Position numbers and translations under genes: made by a program
The notes under the pieces: generated by a model
The model's database searches: none
Seen by the model: only the letters and a program-made list of their open reading frames with translations
What the model was told of the DNA's origin: nothing
Assembly (NCBI RefSeq): GCF_030291075.1
Contig: NZ_CP127407.1
Location: 1,734,001 to 1,798,000, forward strand
Source: Stenotrophomonas sp. 57
Lineage (GTDB): Bacteria; Pseudomonadota; Gammaproteobacteria; Xanthomonadales; Xanthomonadaceae
Direction of reading: 5' to 3'
Length of the DNA: 64,000 nucleotides
In this document: piece by piece, positions 36,424-44,739 of the stretch
Layout of the letters: every line of letters starts with the position of its first letter
Numbering within the stretch: position 1 is the first letter of the stretch

Positions 36424-37647
36424 ATGCAAGGGATGTCGAATGAAGGCAGCACCATTGCTGCCGAGCGCCTGGCTGCGCGCGTGGAGCGCGAAGGACCGGT
36501 GCTGAAACTGGAAACGGGCGGTATCGGGGTGTTCTGCCCGGAGCTGGCCGGCAAGGTCGACAAGGAGAATTCCGAGCACCTGTTCGTGGTCGAGTCGCTG
36601 GCCGATCTGTTCCGCCGGCACGAGCGCGTGCGCTGGACCGAAGTACGCAGCCTGATCGCCGCCTGCAGTGCTGAGCTCACCGGGGCGCAGACCCTGGAGG
36701 CGCTGCAGTCGCGCATGCGGCAGGCCCTGGACGCACTGTGCGGGCACGAGCTGGATGCCACGCCTGCGGTGTGGAAAGTGATGGCGCATCCGCTGGTGCC
36801 GCTGGTGATCGACGGCCTCGACGCGCGAGGTACCGCAGCCATCGAGCGTGCCCTGCATCTGCGCTACAGCACCCAGGTCGAGCAGGTCATCCATCGGCGT
36901 CATCTGCTGCGCAACTTTCTCATCGGTCGTGGCGAATCGCGGGCGATCGCCGCCGAACTCAAGCGCCGCGTCCGCAGCGGACGTTCGGCGCTGGACTACG
37001 CGCAGTCACTGCTGACCCTGCGCGCGCGCATCGGCCTGGACAAGGTCACCTATCTGGTGACCGTGCAGCTGATCGCCATTTCCGGCGTGCCTGGCATGAT
37101 GGCCGCCTGCCTGCTGCTGGCGCTGCAGATGCATCCACAATGGCGCCAACGCATCGAGGAGGAATTCGCGCCGCTCTCGGATGCGGAGATCCATGCACTG
37201 CCGATCGCCAGGATTCCCTGCACCATGCGCTTCCTGAAGGAAGTGATGCGACTGTATTCCACGCCCTTCAACAACCGTCGCGTGGCCGCCTGCGACCTGC
37301 AGGTGGAAGGGCAGGCCATCGCCGAAGGCACAGTGTTCGAACTGAGCTCGTTCATCCAGCATCGCTCGGCGAAGTACTGGGATGACCCGCTGCAGTTCGA
37401 TCCCGATCGCTGGCTGCCCGAGCGCCGCAAGCGCACCGCCGGCATCTATGTGCCCTACGGTTTTCCCTCGCGCTCCTGCGTGGGATCGGCGGTGGGCAAT
37501 GCGCAGCTGGTATTGCTGTGTGCGCTGTTGGCACGCGAATTCCGTTTCACCCCCAGCGCCGCCTTCCAGCCTGAGGTGCGCATGGAGGGCTTCGCCATTC
37601 CGGCGGCGCTGCACGGCACCTTCTCGCGGCGCGCGCCGACGGCCTGA
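36424..37647 (+). CDS. Divergent cytochrome P450, candidate peptide-modifying enzyme
   Basis: 407 residues, soluble bacterial size. The ExxR motif is EVMR (E273, R276), the PERF-like segment FDPDRW is at 325-330, and the haem-ligand loop is FPSRSCVGSAVG with Cys352. The I-helix position that normally reads A/G-G-x-D/E-T is ISGVPGMM (about 219-226): the acid and Thr that drive oxygen activation are missing, as in some P450s that make crosslinks rather than hydroxylations. GGAG lies 9 bases before the ATG. Directly upstream is a 32-residue Trp-rich peptide gene. No ferredoxin or reductase gene is nearby. Peptide crosslinking is inference from context. Confidence 0.85.
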   Translation: MQGMSNEGSTIAAERLAARVEREGPVLKLETGGIGVFCPELAGKVDKENSEHLFVVESLADLFRRHERVRWTEVRSLIAACSAELTGAQTLEALQSRMRQALDALCGHELDATPAVWKVMAHPLVPLVIDGLDARGTAAIERALHLRYSTQVEQVIHRRHLLRNFLIGRGESRAIAAELKRRVRSGRSALDYAQSLLTLRARIGLDKVTYLVTVQLIAISGVPGMMAACLLLALQMHPQWRQRIEEEFAPLSDAEIHALPIARIPCTMRFLKEVMRLYSTPFNNRRVAACDLQVEGQAIAEGTVFELSSFIQHRSAKYWDDPLQFDPDRWLPERRKRTAGIYVPYGFPSRSCVGSAVGNAQLVLLCALLAREFRFTPSAAFQPEVRMEGFAIPAALHGTFSRRAPTA

Positions 37648-37664
37648 TCCGCAGGAAAGATCGG

Positions 37665-39674
37665 TTACTTTCCCGCCCGCCCGTGTTCCTGCATGTCCTC
37701 ATGCAGGATCCGGCGCAGCTCGACGATGGCCGGCGTAGCTTCCTGCACGCTGTGCCCGGACACGATCACCTTCTCCGACGCCGCGTGCGGCAGGTGCGAG
37801 CTCCAGTACGGCACCAGCCCGTCGTCGGTCTTTTCCAGCGGGCCCTCGGCCTTGGCGCGCGCGATGATCGAGTGGTAGTGCACCTTCGGCGACATCGGCA
37901 GGTCGGCCACGGCGCGGACGAACGGATCGTCCTTGTCGAGGTTCTGGATGCTGTTCATCTGGTAGCCGTGCTTGCCGTCATTGCGGTCGATCTGACCGTC
38001 GTTGGCGATGGTGGCCACGTCTTCCAGTACCGTCAGGGGCAACCGCACCAGGCGTCCGATCCAGCGGCCCAGGCGGGTGCCCGCCACGTCGGTACCGCGG
38101 TGTGGCGTAGCGATGAACACCACACGCGACACTTCCGGTTCCGGCAGGAAGGTCAGCACCGGCGCGCCCTTCGTGCGCAGCAGTTCGCGCTGTGCGGGCG
38201 TCATCTGCGCAGTGGCGAGCAGGGTATCGACCAGGTGGTCGCCCGAGGAGGAGATCATCAGCCGAGCGATAACGCCGCCCATGCTGTGCCCCACCAGCAC
38301 CATGTCATGCGAGGCCTGCGCCTTGCCGCTGGGGTCGAAGTGCCTTAACACTTCGGCCAGCGTACGACGCATCGCATCGTGGCTCATCGCGATGGGCATG
38401 TTAGTGGGGTAGTAGAACTGCCAGATCTGGAAATCCTGGCGGATCTCGTCGTCACGCATCAGTTCGTTGGCAACGTTCACCCAGGCTTCCGGGCTGCTGG
38501 CCAGACCATGGATCATCAGCAGCACGCGGCGGTTCGGATCGTAGGGCTGCATCATGTACAGATGCGGTGTTTCGATGCCGCCCTTGCCGCCGAACAGCGA
38601 GCGCAGCGACTGGTGGCTGAAGTTGGAGCGGGCGAGCCACAATGCATAGCCGGCGGTGAAGTTCGCGGCCAGCGGCACTTGCTGTCCGTGCAGGGTCACT
38701 TCCGTGACCTGGTAGGGATCGTGGATCTCCAGTTCCGGCTCGTCATCGTGCAGCACTTCCCACAGGTTCTTCCCGGAGAAGCGCAACAGCACCGTCATCG
38801 ATGGCGAGGGCATCTCGCTCCAGCTCTGCGTGGCCGAAGCGCTGGCCTGCGCGGCAGGGGGCGAGGTGGCCGAGGCGGTCGCTGGATCGTCCATCACCGC
38901 CACCAGCTCGGCACCGAAGCCATCGCGGCGATGCACGCTGCGCAGCGTGCCGGTGAACGACAGCGAGGCGGCGGGAACCAGTTCGCTCGGCGTGCGTGTG
39001 TCCAGGGGCGATGCGTCTGTGGGCGGCGCCAGCACGAAGGTCCAGCGACCCAGCGTCAGGTGGCTGGCATCATTGCGTACGCGCCCGGTCGCATACGCGT
39101 TGTACAGCTGCACCGATGCCTCCTGCACGGCCAGGTTGTAGTAGTCGCGCACCTGGGTCTGTCGGTCTTCGAAGCCACGCTGGTTGGCCGTGCGTTCGGT
39201 GAAGAACAGATAGGCATACGCCTGGCGTGCCACCTGCATCCACGCGTCCAGGCGCGGCTGGAAGTCGGCATCCAGTTCGGTGATGGCGGTCTTGGCGCGG
39301 CCCGAAGCCGAGTACTCGCGCTTTGGCGCGGGCAGGGTCATCGCGTACTGCAGCCACAGTTCGGCCAGGCTTGAACGCTTGTCTTCCTCGCGCACCAGGA
39401 TGCTGGCTTCCATCGCCTCGATGCAGGGCAGGCCGGGCTTGGCGCAGACGCCTTCATCGAGGCCGGCCACGCGCAGCGTTTCCATCGTGGCCGAGCTGAG
39501 CTTGCCGGTAGTGAGGATGTCGCCACGCTTGAGCGCGATGTACTGGCCGGGCGTGACCGAGGCGACCTGCACCGAGGGGCCGAACTGGCGCAGCGTCGCG
39601 CAGCCGTCCAGTGTCAGCAGCACGGTGATGATGAGGGTCGTGCGGCTGATGAAGCCCAAGCCCGTGGTAGCCAT
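37665..39674 (-). CDS. Lipase/esterase-like alpha/beta hydrolase lipoprotein
   Basis: 669 residues. Lipobox TLDGC anchors it to a membrane. A long N-terminal region without known domain (about 30-350) precedes an alpha/beta hydrolase domain with HGLASSPEAW (oxyanion region) and the nucleophile elbow GHSMGG (Ser464); a candidate acid is in DDGLVPYWSSH and a candidate His in VSGHSVQ. It may cleave lipid esters in the envelope. It converges with the P450 gene, with only 17 bases between the stops. Confidence 0.82.
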   Translation of the reverse strand: MATTGLGFISRTTLIITVLLTLDGCATLRQFGPSVQVASVTPGQYIALKRGDILTTGKLSSATMETLRVAGLDEGVCAKPGLPCIEAMEASILVREEDKRSSLAELWLQYAMTLPAPKREYSASGRAKTAITELDADFQPRLDAWMQVARQAYAYLFFTERTANQRGFEDRQTQVRDYYNLAVQEASVQLYNAYATGRVRNDASHLTLGRWTFVLAPPTDASPLDTRTPSELVPAASLSFTGTLRSVHRRDGFGAELVAVMDDPATASATSPPAAQASASATQSWSEMPSPSMTVLLRFSGKNLWEVLHDDEPELEIHDPYQVTEVTLHGQQVPLAANFTAGYALWLARSNFSHQSLRSLFGGKGGIETPHLYMMQPYDPNRRVLLMIHGLASSPEAWVNVANELMRDDEIRQDFQIWQFYYPTNMPIAMSHDAMRRTLAEVLRHFDPSGKAQASHDMVLVGHSMGGVIARLMISSSGDHLVDTLLATAQMTPAQRELLRTKGAPVLTFLPEPEVSRVVFIATPHRGTDVAGTRLGRWIGRLVRLPLTVLEDVATIANDGQIDRNDGKHGYQMNSIQNLDKDDPFVRAVADLPMSPKVHYHSIIARAKAEGPLEKTDDGLVPYWSSHLPHAASEKVIVSGHSVQEATPAIVELRRILHEDMQEHGRAGK

Positions 39675-39827
39675 ACGATCCTCCTGCGCGGTCGCGCCAC
39701 TCTAGCGGTCGGCCTGTCAAAGCGGAAGATACCGGGCGGTCGGTTTGGGCCCCTGAGCCGCTGCCACGCAAGCGATTCAGGCAGTTCCGTGTGACACTGG
39801 GGTGAATGGAGCGATGCAGGGGCTGCG

Positions 39828-40289
39828 ATGAGGTGGCTTGAGACCCGGATCCCGCCGCCGCTGGTGATGTTGTTGTGCGCAGGCCTCGGCTGGCTGGGCA
39901 GCCGACTGTGGCCGGGTGCGATGTTGCCTCTGCCGGTGCCGGCAGTGCTGGCCACCGGGGTGGTGGCCATCGGCGTGATGTTGAACCTGCTGCCGAAGCT
40001 GGCGTTCCAGCGCGCGCGTACCACGGTCAATCCGCTGCGCCCGTCGGCATCGAGCGCGTTGGTCACGCGCGGCGTGTACCGCTACACGCGCAATCCGATG
40101 TATCTGGGCCAGGCGACGGTCCTGGCCGGCGCGATGTTGTACCTGCAGAGCGCGATCGCGTTGCTGGCTGTGCCGTTGTTCGTGCTGTACATCACCTGGC
40201 TGCAGATCATGCCGGAGGAGCGGGCGTTGCTGGCCCGCTTCCCCGAGGTGTATCCGTTGTTCCGCCAACGCGTGCGGCGTTGGCTGTAG
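39828..40289 (+). CDS. ICMT/PEMT-like methyltransferase membrane protein
   Basis: 153 residues with four hydrophobic helices and the C-terminal SAM-binding signature of isoprenylcysteine carboxyl methyltransferase-like proteins: TRGVYRYTRNPMYLG followed by PEERALLARFPEVYPLFRQRVRRWL. Substrate unknown in bacteria; lipids are plausible. Not linked to other methyltransferase genes. Confidence 0.85.
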   Translation: MRWLETRIPPPLVMLLCAGLGWLGSRLWPGAMLPLPVPAVLATGVVAIGVMLNLLPKLAFQRARTTVNPLRPSASSALVTRGVYRYTRNPMYLGQATVLAGAMLYLQSAIALLAVPLFVLYITWLQIMPEERALLARFPEVYPLFRQRVRRWL

Positions 40290-40303
40290 CGCAGGTGGTG
40301 CCG

Positions 40304-40786
40304 TTACCGGGTGATCTGGCACTTCACGGCAGCGGAATAGCCTTCGTAGTCGTCGCCTGCGATCACGTGCAGGGTGTGTCGCTTGTCGATGGCCTTCACG
40401 TATGAAGGCTCCTCGGTGTTGGCGTGCTCGTTGACCGTGGTCACTGACCACGCCTTGGCCAGTCGCTTGGAGTCAACGCCGTTCAAGTAGACGAAGAGGC
40501 TCTTCTCGCCCTCGGCCACGTTCACATCAGCACTGGTGACGGTACCGCCGAACAGGGCGACCGGCGTGTCCTCCGGCTCGAAGGTGCCACCCGGTTTCCT
40601 GGCCAGGCCAGCGGCCTGCAGTGCATCGATGGCGTCGGCCTCGCTGAGGTTCGATCCGGCCTTGCAGGCCAGCAGGGCCTCCAGCGTGGCGGTGCCAGCG
40701 GGCGCGATGGCCGGTGCGGCGGCGTGCGCGGCCGGAGTCGCGGCGAATGCGCCGAAGAGCAGTGCGAGGGCGAGGGGGGCTTTCAT
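40304..40786 (-). CDS. Hypothetical exported protein
   Basis: 160 residues with a signal peptide (MKAPLALALLFGAFAATPAA, cleaved after AHA) and two Cys, near LLACKAG and the C-terminal VKCQITR, that may pair. No domain recognised. The ATG at 40786 is fixed by the signal peptide. Confidence 0.7.
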   Translation of the reverse strand: MKAPLALALLFGAFAATPAAHAAAPAIAPAGTATLEALLACKAGSNLSEADAIDALQAAGLARKPGGTFEPEDTPVALFGGTVTSADVNVAEGEKSLFVYLNGVDSKRLAKAWSVTTVNEHANTEEPSYVKAIDKRHTLHVIAGDDYEGYSAAVKCQITR

Positions 40787-41160
40787 GGCAGGTCCTTCTG
40801 TTGAGAGCAGGCAACGCGTGCGGCGATATTGGCACATGCTCCGCGGCAGGAGGTGCAGGTTTCAAGTACCCGCGCTCCTGCCCAAGCCATCCACAGGTTT
40901 TTTACACCTCAAGGGAATGAACTCTGTGAACCGAACTGGCCCCGTCGCTCAGACACCACCTGCGTAAGCGCTGTTCCCGCCGCTGGGCGGCGCTTTCATC
41001 GTCTTTCCCATCATCGCGTCTGTGATGATGGATCCGGGTCCTGTTGCAGACGCCAGGATGGTCCTCATGATCCTGGCAGGGGACGAGGAACCTCAAGCGC
41101 GACAAGGTGTAGGGGTGGGTTGCCGGCATGCGCTGATGAAGGAGGGTGACGGCGGGAAAC
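40787..41160. other. Noncoding stretch between an exported protein gene and ssrA
   Basis: About 370 bases with no supportable gene. It holds a GC-rich hairpin at 40977-40990 (CCGCC/GGCGG) with a T-rich run after it on the plus strand (TTTCATCGTCTTT), which could end a small RNA starting from an upstream promoter. No promoter was identified. Confidence 0.4.
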
Positions 41161-41200
41161 AAAAAAGCCGGAACTCCGTTGCGGGAGATCCGGCTTCTTG
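41161..41200 (-). terminator. Terminator of ssrA
   Basis: On the minus strand the stem AAGCCGGATCTCC / GGAGTTCCGGCTT with loop CGCAAC is followed by TTTT, 23 bases beyond the encoded CCA end of tmRNA. Confidence 0.8.
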
Positions 41201-41222
41201 CGGCCTCGACAGGCCATACAGA

Positions 41223-41576
41223 TGGTGGAGGTGGGCGGAATTGAACCGCCGTCCGAAGGCACTCCATCCCCAGCACTACATGCTTAGCTCACCGTTGGAT
41301 TTCGTCCCCGAACAGCACGGCGTGCAAAGCGCATCCGGGAACCAGCCTGTTGTGTTCTAGTGCCGGACTGACAGGCAGCCACCCAGCGCGATTCCATGAT
41401 AGTGACTCTACACCGCGAGCATGGACACAAGCGGTTTCGAGGCTTAGGCCTTAAGCGGCCAGAGCGTAGTTGTCGTCGTTGGCAACTAGAGTTTTGCAGC
41501 TGGATTTACGAGGAAAGCTACCCCCTCGGCATGCGCCAGGCGACTTCACAACCCCCGTCGAAACCAATGCACCCCC
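41223..41576 (-). ncRNA. ssrA: Transfer-messenger RNA (tmRNA)
   Basis: 354 nt. The tRNA-like ends pair as GGGGGTG (5 prime, 41576-41570) with CACCTCC followed by ACCA at the 3 prime end (41223); the T-loop GGTTCAATTCC is present. The tag frame runs at 41451-41483 (minus strand) and encodes ANDDNYALAA, with the resume codon GCC after a TAGTT leader. It rescues stalled ribosomes with SmpB, whose gene lies 870 bases upstream on the same strand. Confidence 0.97.
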
Positions 41577-41794
41577 GGTTTCTACAGTGCTGCAAGGTAC
41601 AGGGCCGATCCCGCGTTGCCACGGTCAGAGCCTGCCCAACGCTGGTAATGCTACGGCAAAACGCCTGAACAGTCACCTTGGCATCCGCAACAAGTTGTAG
41701 AGCCGCCGTCATAGCGGATTGGTAACGTCATTGGCACGAATTTGCGACACACTGGCGACGACCATCCGAGCCAGGACAGATACGGAGACTGTGG
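41577..41794. other. Gap between ssrA and a membrane protein gene
   Basis: 218 bases with no gene. The minus-strand promoter of ssrA should lie here, near 41577-41650, but no convincing -35/-10 pair was found by eye. Confidence 0.3.
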
Positions 41795-42367
41795 GTGACC
41801 GATGCAAGCCAACAACGCAGCCTGCGACAGCTGATCGGCCCGGTCGGTGCCGATTACCAGCGGCGGGCGTTGCCGCCAGGCTGGGTCTGGGCGGTGCTGG
41901 CGCTGCTGCTGGCGGCCACCTGGCTGACTGAGCTGCCGGCGACGGCAGCTGCGGCACTCGTCGCCAGCGCGGTGGTGGTGCATTGGTCACAGCGCGGGCG
42001 CATCCATTGGCTGGGCTGGCGCCTGCCGGGCCTTGCGGTGCTGGCGGCCCTGCTGTGGGGTCCGGAAGTGCTGTCGCAGTGGTTCGAGCATGGCCTGGCC
42101 GTGGTCCTGATGTCGCTGGCCAGTCTCAGTATCGGTGTCCACGTATGGCAGTCGCGGCAGATGGCCCGCCAGCTGCAGGGCGCTGCCGATCTGCTGGATG
42201 ATGCCCAGCTGCTGGCGCTGTTGCCTGCCGATGCCGCCGAACTGGCCCGGCAGTGGCGCGCAGGTGATGATCGCCATGCGCCGGAACTGGCGGTGGTGAT
42301 GCACTTGGCGGTGATGCATGCGGCGCTGGCGCCGCGCATGCGCGGGCAGGGCATGCTGGCGGGCTGA
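41795..42367 (+). CDS. Hypothetical membrane protein
   Basis: 190 residues starting at GTG (CGGAG site 8 bases upstream). Four hydrophobic segments lie between about residues 28 and 115 (WVWAVLALLLAATWL, ATAAAALVASAVVV, GLAVLAALLW, LAVVLMSLASLSI); the remainder is a soluble tail. No family recognised. It sits between the divergently oriented ssrA and smpB. Confidence 0.65.
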   Translation: MTDASQQRSLRQLIGPVGADYQRRALPPGWVWAVLALLLAATWLTELPATAAAALVASAVVVHWSQRGRIHWLGWRLPGLAVLAALLWGPEVLSQWFEHGLAVVLMSLASLSIGVHVWQSRQMARQLQGAADLLDDAQLLALLPADAAELARQWRAGDDRHAPELAVVMHLAVMHAALAPRMRGQGMLAG

Positions 42368-42380
42368 CCCGCCTTTTTTA

Positions 42381-42440
42381 CAGCCGAGCCTGCGCTCGGC
42401 TGCCCTTCTTGCCGAAGCCGAGCATGGCTCGGCGCTACAG
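42381..42440. repeat. Inverted pair of AGCCGAG palindromes
   Basis: AGCCGAGCCTGCGCTCGGCT and GCCGAGCATGGCTCGGC with a short spacer, between the convergent membrane-protein and smpB genes. Confidence 0.7.
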
Positions 42441-42442
42441 CC

Positions 42443-42946
42443 TTACGCGTCGCGGTTGCCGCGACGCATCACGCGCTGCTTCTCGATCGCCCAGTCGCGG
42501 TCCTTGGCGGCGTCGCGCTTGTCGTGGGTCTGCTTGCCCTTGGCCAGCGCGACTTCGAGCTTGATCTTGTTCTTGCTCCAGTACATCGCGGTGGGCACGA
42601 TCGTGTAGCCATCGCGCTCGACCTTGCCGACCAGCTTGTCGATCTCGCTCCGGTGCAGCAGCAGCTTGCGCTCGCGCCGGTCGTTGGCCACCACGTGGGT
42701 GGAAGCCTGGATCAACGGGGTGATCTGCGCGCCGATCAGGAAGATCTCGCCGCGCTTCACGTAGGCGTAGGCGTCGATGATGTTGCCGCGGCCAGCGCGG
42801 ATCGACTTCACCTCCCAACCCTGCAGGGCCAGGCCGGCCTCGAAGCGCTCTTCGATGTGGTACTCGTGGCGGGCACGCTTGTTCAACGCGATGGTCTTGT
42901 TGGCCGTCGCGCTCTTTGCTTTATCCTTGCCGCTGTTCTTGCTCAT
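42443..42946 (-). CDS. smpB: SsrA-binding protein SmpB
   Basis: 167-residue partner of tmRNA in ribosome rescue. Family motifs: [31 protein letters not shown], and the C-terminal basic tail ([14 protein letters not shown]) that enters the mRNA channel. ATG at 42946 is set by the conserved N-terminus. The linked ssrA supports it. Confidence 0.97.
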   Translation of the reverse strand: MSKNSGKDKAKSATANKTIALNKRARHEYHIEERFEAGLALQGWEVKSIRAGRGNIIDAYAYVKRGEIFLIGAQITPLIQASTHVVANDRRERKLLLHRSEIDKLVGKVERDGYTIVPTAMYWSKNKIKLEVALAKGKQTHDKRDAAKDRDWAIEKQRVMRRGNRDA

Positions 42947-43003
42947 TTCCGTATTGTCTCCGATTCGGGCCCGCCCGGTCGATTGCCGAAACGTCCTGTA
43001 TTC

Positions 43004-43429
43004 ATGCCTACTATCCGCCGCAGCGCCCTGGTCGAGCATTCGTCCGCTCGCATGTTCGATCTGGTCAACGATGTCCAGGCCTATCCGCGCCGCTTCCGCT
43101 GGTGCTCGGCTGCCCAGATCCTGGAGCAGGGCGAGGACCGGCTGGTGGCGCGTCTTGACCTGGGCCTGGGTTCGTTCAGCACTTGGTTCCAGACCGAGAA
43201 CATCCTGCAGCGCCCGCACAGCATCGATATGCAGCTGCGCGACGGCCCGTTCAAGCAGCTGCACGGCCGCTGGGAGTTCCATGCGCTGGCCGAGGATGCC
43301 TGCAAGGTCACCCTCACCCTGGAATTCGAACCCAGCTCGCGCCTGCTCGGTCCGGCCCTGGCGATCGGCTTCCAGGGGCTGGCCGATCGCATGGTCAATG
43401 ATTTCGTCCGCGTCGCCGACGAGGCCTGA
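43004..43429 (+). CDS. ratA: Ribosome-association toxin RatA-like protein (COQ10/START)
   Basis: 141 residues with the START-fold pattern of RatA/COQ10: [32 protein letters not shown] and the C-terminal [19 protein letters not shown]. coli RatA binds 50S subunits and can block association; the family is otherwise linked to ubiquinone handling. Followed 3 bases later by rnfH, as in many gammaproteobacteria. Confidence 0.93.
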   Translation: MPTIRRSALVEHSSARMFDLVNDVQAYPRRFRWCSAAQILEQGEDRLVARLDLGLGSFSTWFQTENILQRPHSIDMQLRDGPFKQLHGRWEFHALAEDACKVTLTLEFEPSSRLLGPALAIGFQGLADRMVNDFVRVADEA

Positions 43430-43432
43430 TCG

Positions 43433-43690
43433 ATGATCGAGGTCGAAGTGGTGCTGGCCTGGCCGCAGCGGGTGCTGTCGCGCCGCTTGCAGCTGGAAGA
43501 GGGTGCGACCGTCGCCGACGCCATTGCCGCCGCCGCGCTTGAAGGCAGTGCCGATTGTCCGGCCGCCGCCGTGCATGGCGTGCTGGCACGTCCACAGCAG
43601 GCGCTGCTGGACGGGGACCGCATCGAGCTGCTGCGCCCCCTGCTGGCCGATCCCAAGGACAACCGCCGGCGTCGCGCGCTCGGCGGTTGA
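43433..43690 (+). CDS. rnfH: RnfH-family ubiquitin-like protein
   Basis: 85 residues with beta-grasp fold pattern: [26 protein letters not shown] and [22 protein letters not shown] at the end. The family is linked to ratA in most genomes; the role is uncertain. Start ATG 43433 is 3 bases after the ratA stop. Confidence 0.88.
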   Translation: MIEVEVVLAWPQRVLSRRLQLEEGATVADAIAAAALEGSADCPAAAVHGVLARPQQALLDGDRIELLRPLLADPKDNRRRRALGG

Positions 43691-43725
43691 TCCCGGCAAC
43701 CCGTCCCTGCGGACGGGCAGGAGCC

Positions 43726-44118
43726 TCAGCGGCCCTTCTTCTTCTTGTCCTTCGGCAGGTTGCGGCCGAACTGGCGCACGGTCTGCTGGGCCAGGGCCTT
43801 GTCGTTGCCCGGGAAGTAGTCGCCTTCCCAACGGGTCACGGCGTCATTCTCGAAGAACACCACGAAGTTCTTCACTTCGGTACGGCCCAGGCGGTTCACG
43901 CGCTGGCTGGAGGTGTAGTCCCAGCGCTGGGCGTGGAACGGGTCGGGAATGGACGGGGTGCCCAGCAGCGCGGTGACCTGCTGCTTGCTCTGCCCGACCT
44001 GCAGCTTGGCCACGGCATCTTCCCGGATCAGGTTGCCCTGATAGATGGGTTGCTTGTAGATGATGCCGCACCCGGTGGTGGACAGGGCGACGGCGGCGAC
44101 CAACAGGAGATTGCGCAT
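43726..44118 (-). CDS. bamE: Outer membrane assembly lipoprotein BamE (SmpA)
   Basis: 130-residue lipoprotein of the BAM complex. Lipobox LSTTGC, then [39 protein letters not shown] and a basic tail ([10 protein letters not shown]). It helps fold outer membrane proteins with BamA-D. Divergent from fur, with which it shares the region 44119-44221. Confidence 0.95.
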   Translation of the reverse strand: MRNLLLVAAVALSTTGCGIIYKQPIYQGNLIREDAVAKLQVGQSKQQVTALLGTPSIPDPFHAQRWDYTSSQRVNRLGRTEVKNFVVFFENDAVTRWEGDYFPGNDKALAQQTVRQFGRNLPKDKKKKGR

Positions 44119-44130
44119 CGGGACTGGCGG

Positions 44131-44157
44131 TTGGGGAAATCAAACCGATGATACACT
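44131..44157 (+). promoter_or_regulatory. Candidate fur promoter
   Basis: TTGGGG at 44131-44136 and TGATACACT, an extended -10 with TACACT at 44152-44157, 15-base spacing, about 65 bases before the fur ATG. No clear Fur box overlaps it. Confidence 0.4.
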
Positions 44158-44221
44158 CCCGGCGTGCCACCGCGACCCAATCCGAGGCAGCTGGCGCTAA
44201 ATCGCCAATGAACGGAGACCT

Positions 44222-44629
44222 ATGGAAACCCACGACCTGCGTAAAGTCGGCCTGAAGGTGACCCATCCGCGGATGCGGATCCTGGCGCTGCTTGAACAGC
44301 GCAATGCCCAGCACCACATGACCGCCGAAGACATCTACCGCCAGCTGCTGGAGCATGGCGATGAGATCGGCCTGGCGACGGTCTACCGGGTGCTGACCCA
44401 GTTCGAGGCCGCCGGCCTCGTGCTCAAGCACAATTTCGAGGGCGGTCAGGCCGTCTACGAGCTGGACCGTGGCGGCCACCACGACCATATGGTCGACGTG
44501 GACAGCGGCAAGATCATCGAGTTCGAGAGCCACGAGATCGAGGAGCTGCAGCGCAAGATCGCAGCCGACCACGGCTACGAGCTGGAAGAGCACTCGCTGG
44601 TGCTGTACGTGCGCAAGAAGCGCAAGTAG
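44222..44629 (+). CDS. fur: Ferric uptake regulator Fur
   Basis: 135-residue iron-responsive repressor. N-terminal winged helix (LATVYRVLTQFEAAGLV) and the metal-site segment GGHHDHMVDVDSG. The protein has no Cys at all: E. coli Fur has a CxxC structural zinc site where this sequence reads DVDS, so the structural zinc site is not Cys-based here. Length and the RPSLG-type start MRILALLEQRNAQHHM are normal. Divergent from bamE; followed by a terminator. Confidence 0.96.
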   Translation: METHDLRKVGLKVTHPRMRILALLEQRNAQHHMTAEDIYRQLLEHGDEIGLATVYRVLTQFEAAGLVLKHNFEGGQAVYELDRGGHHDHMVDVDSGKIIEFESHEIEELQRKIAADHGYELEEHSLVLYVRKKRK

Positions 44630-44657
44630 GCCGATCCAGCAGCCAGATGCGACGAGA

Positions 44658-44680
44658 CCCCGGGCCTGCCCGGGGTTTTT
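44658..44680 (+). terminator. Terminator of fur
   Basis: Stem CCCCGGG / CCCGGGG with loop CCTG, then TTTTT. Confidence 0.85.
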
Positions 44681-44699
44681 CGTTGCCGGGTCGCGTGCT

Positions 44700-44739
44700 G
44701 GGGTCAGAGCCCTTTGCTGGCGCAAAGGGATCCGACCCC
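44700..44739. repeat. GGGGTC...GACCCC inverted repeat, copy 3
   Basis: 40-bp dyad with inner stem CCCTTTG / CAAAGGG. It overlaps the 3 prime end of the SGNH hydrolase gene: the last codons and the stop TGA are supplied by the repeat. Confidence 0.75.

Noticed and set aside
41223..41576. Phage integration at ssrA
   Set aside because: tmRNA genes are common att sites, but there is no integrase gene or duplicated 3 prime end within the window.
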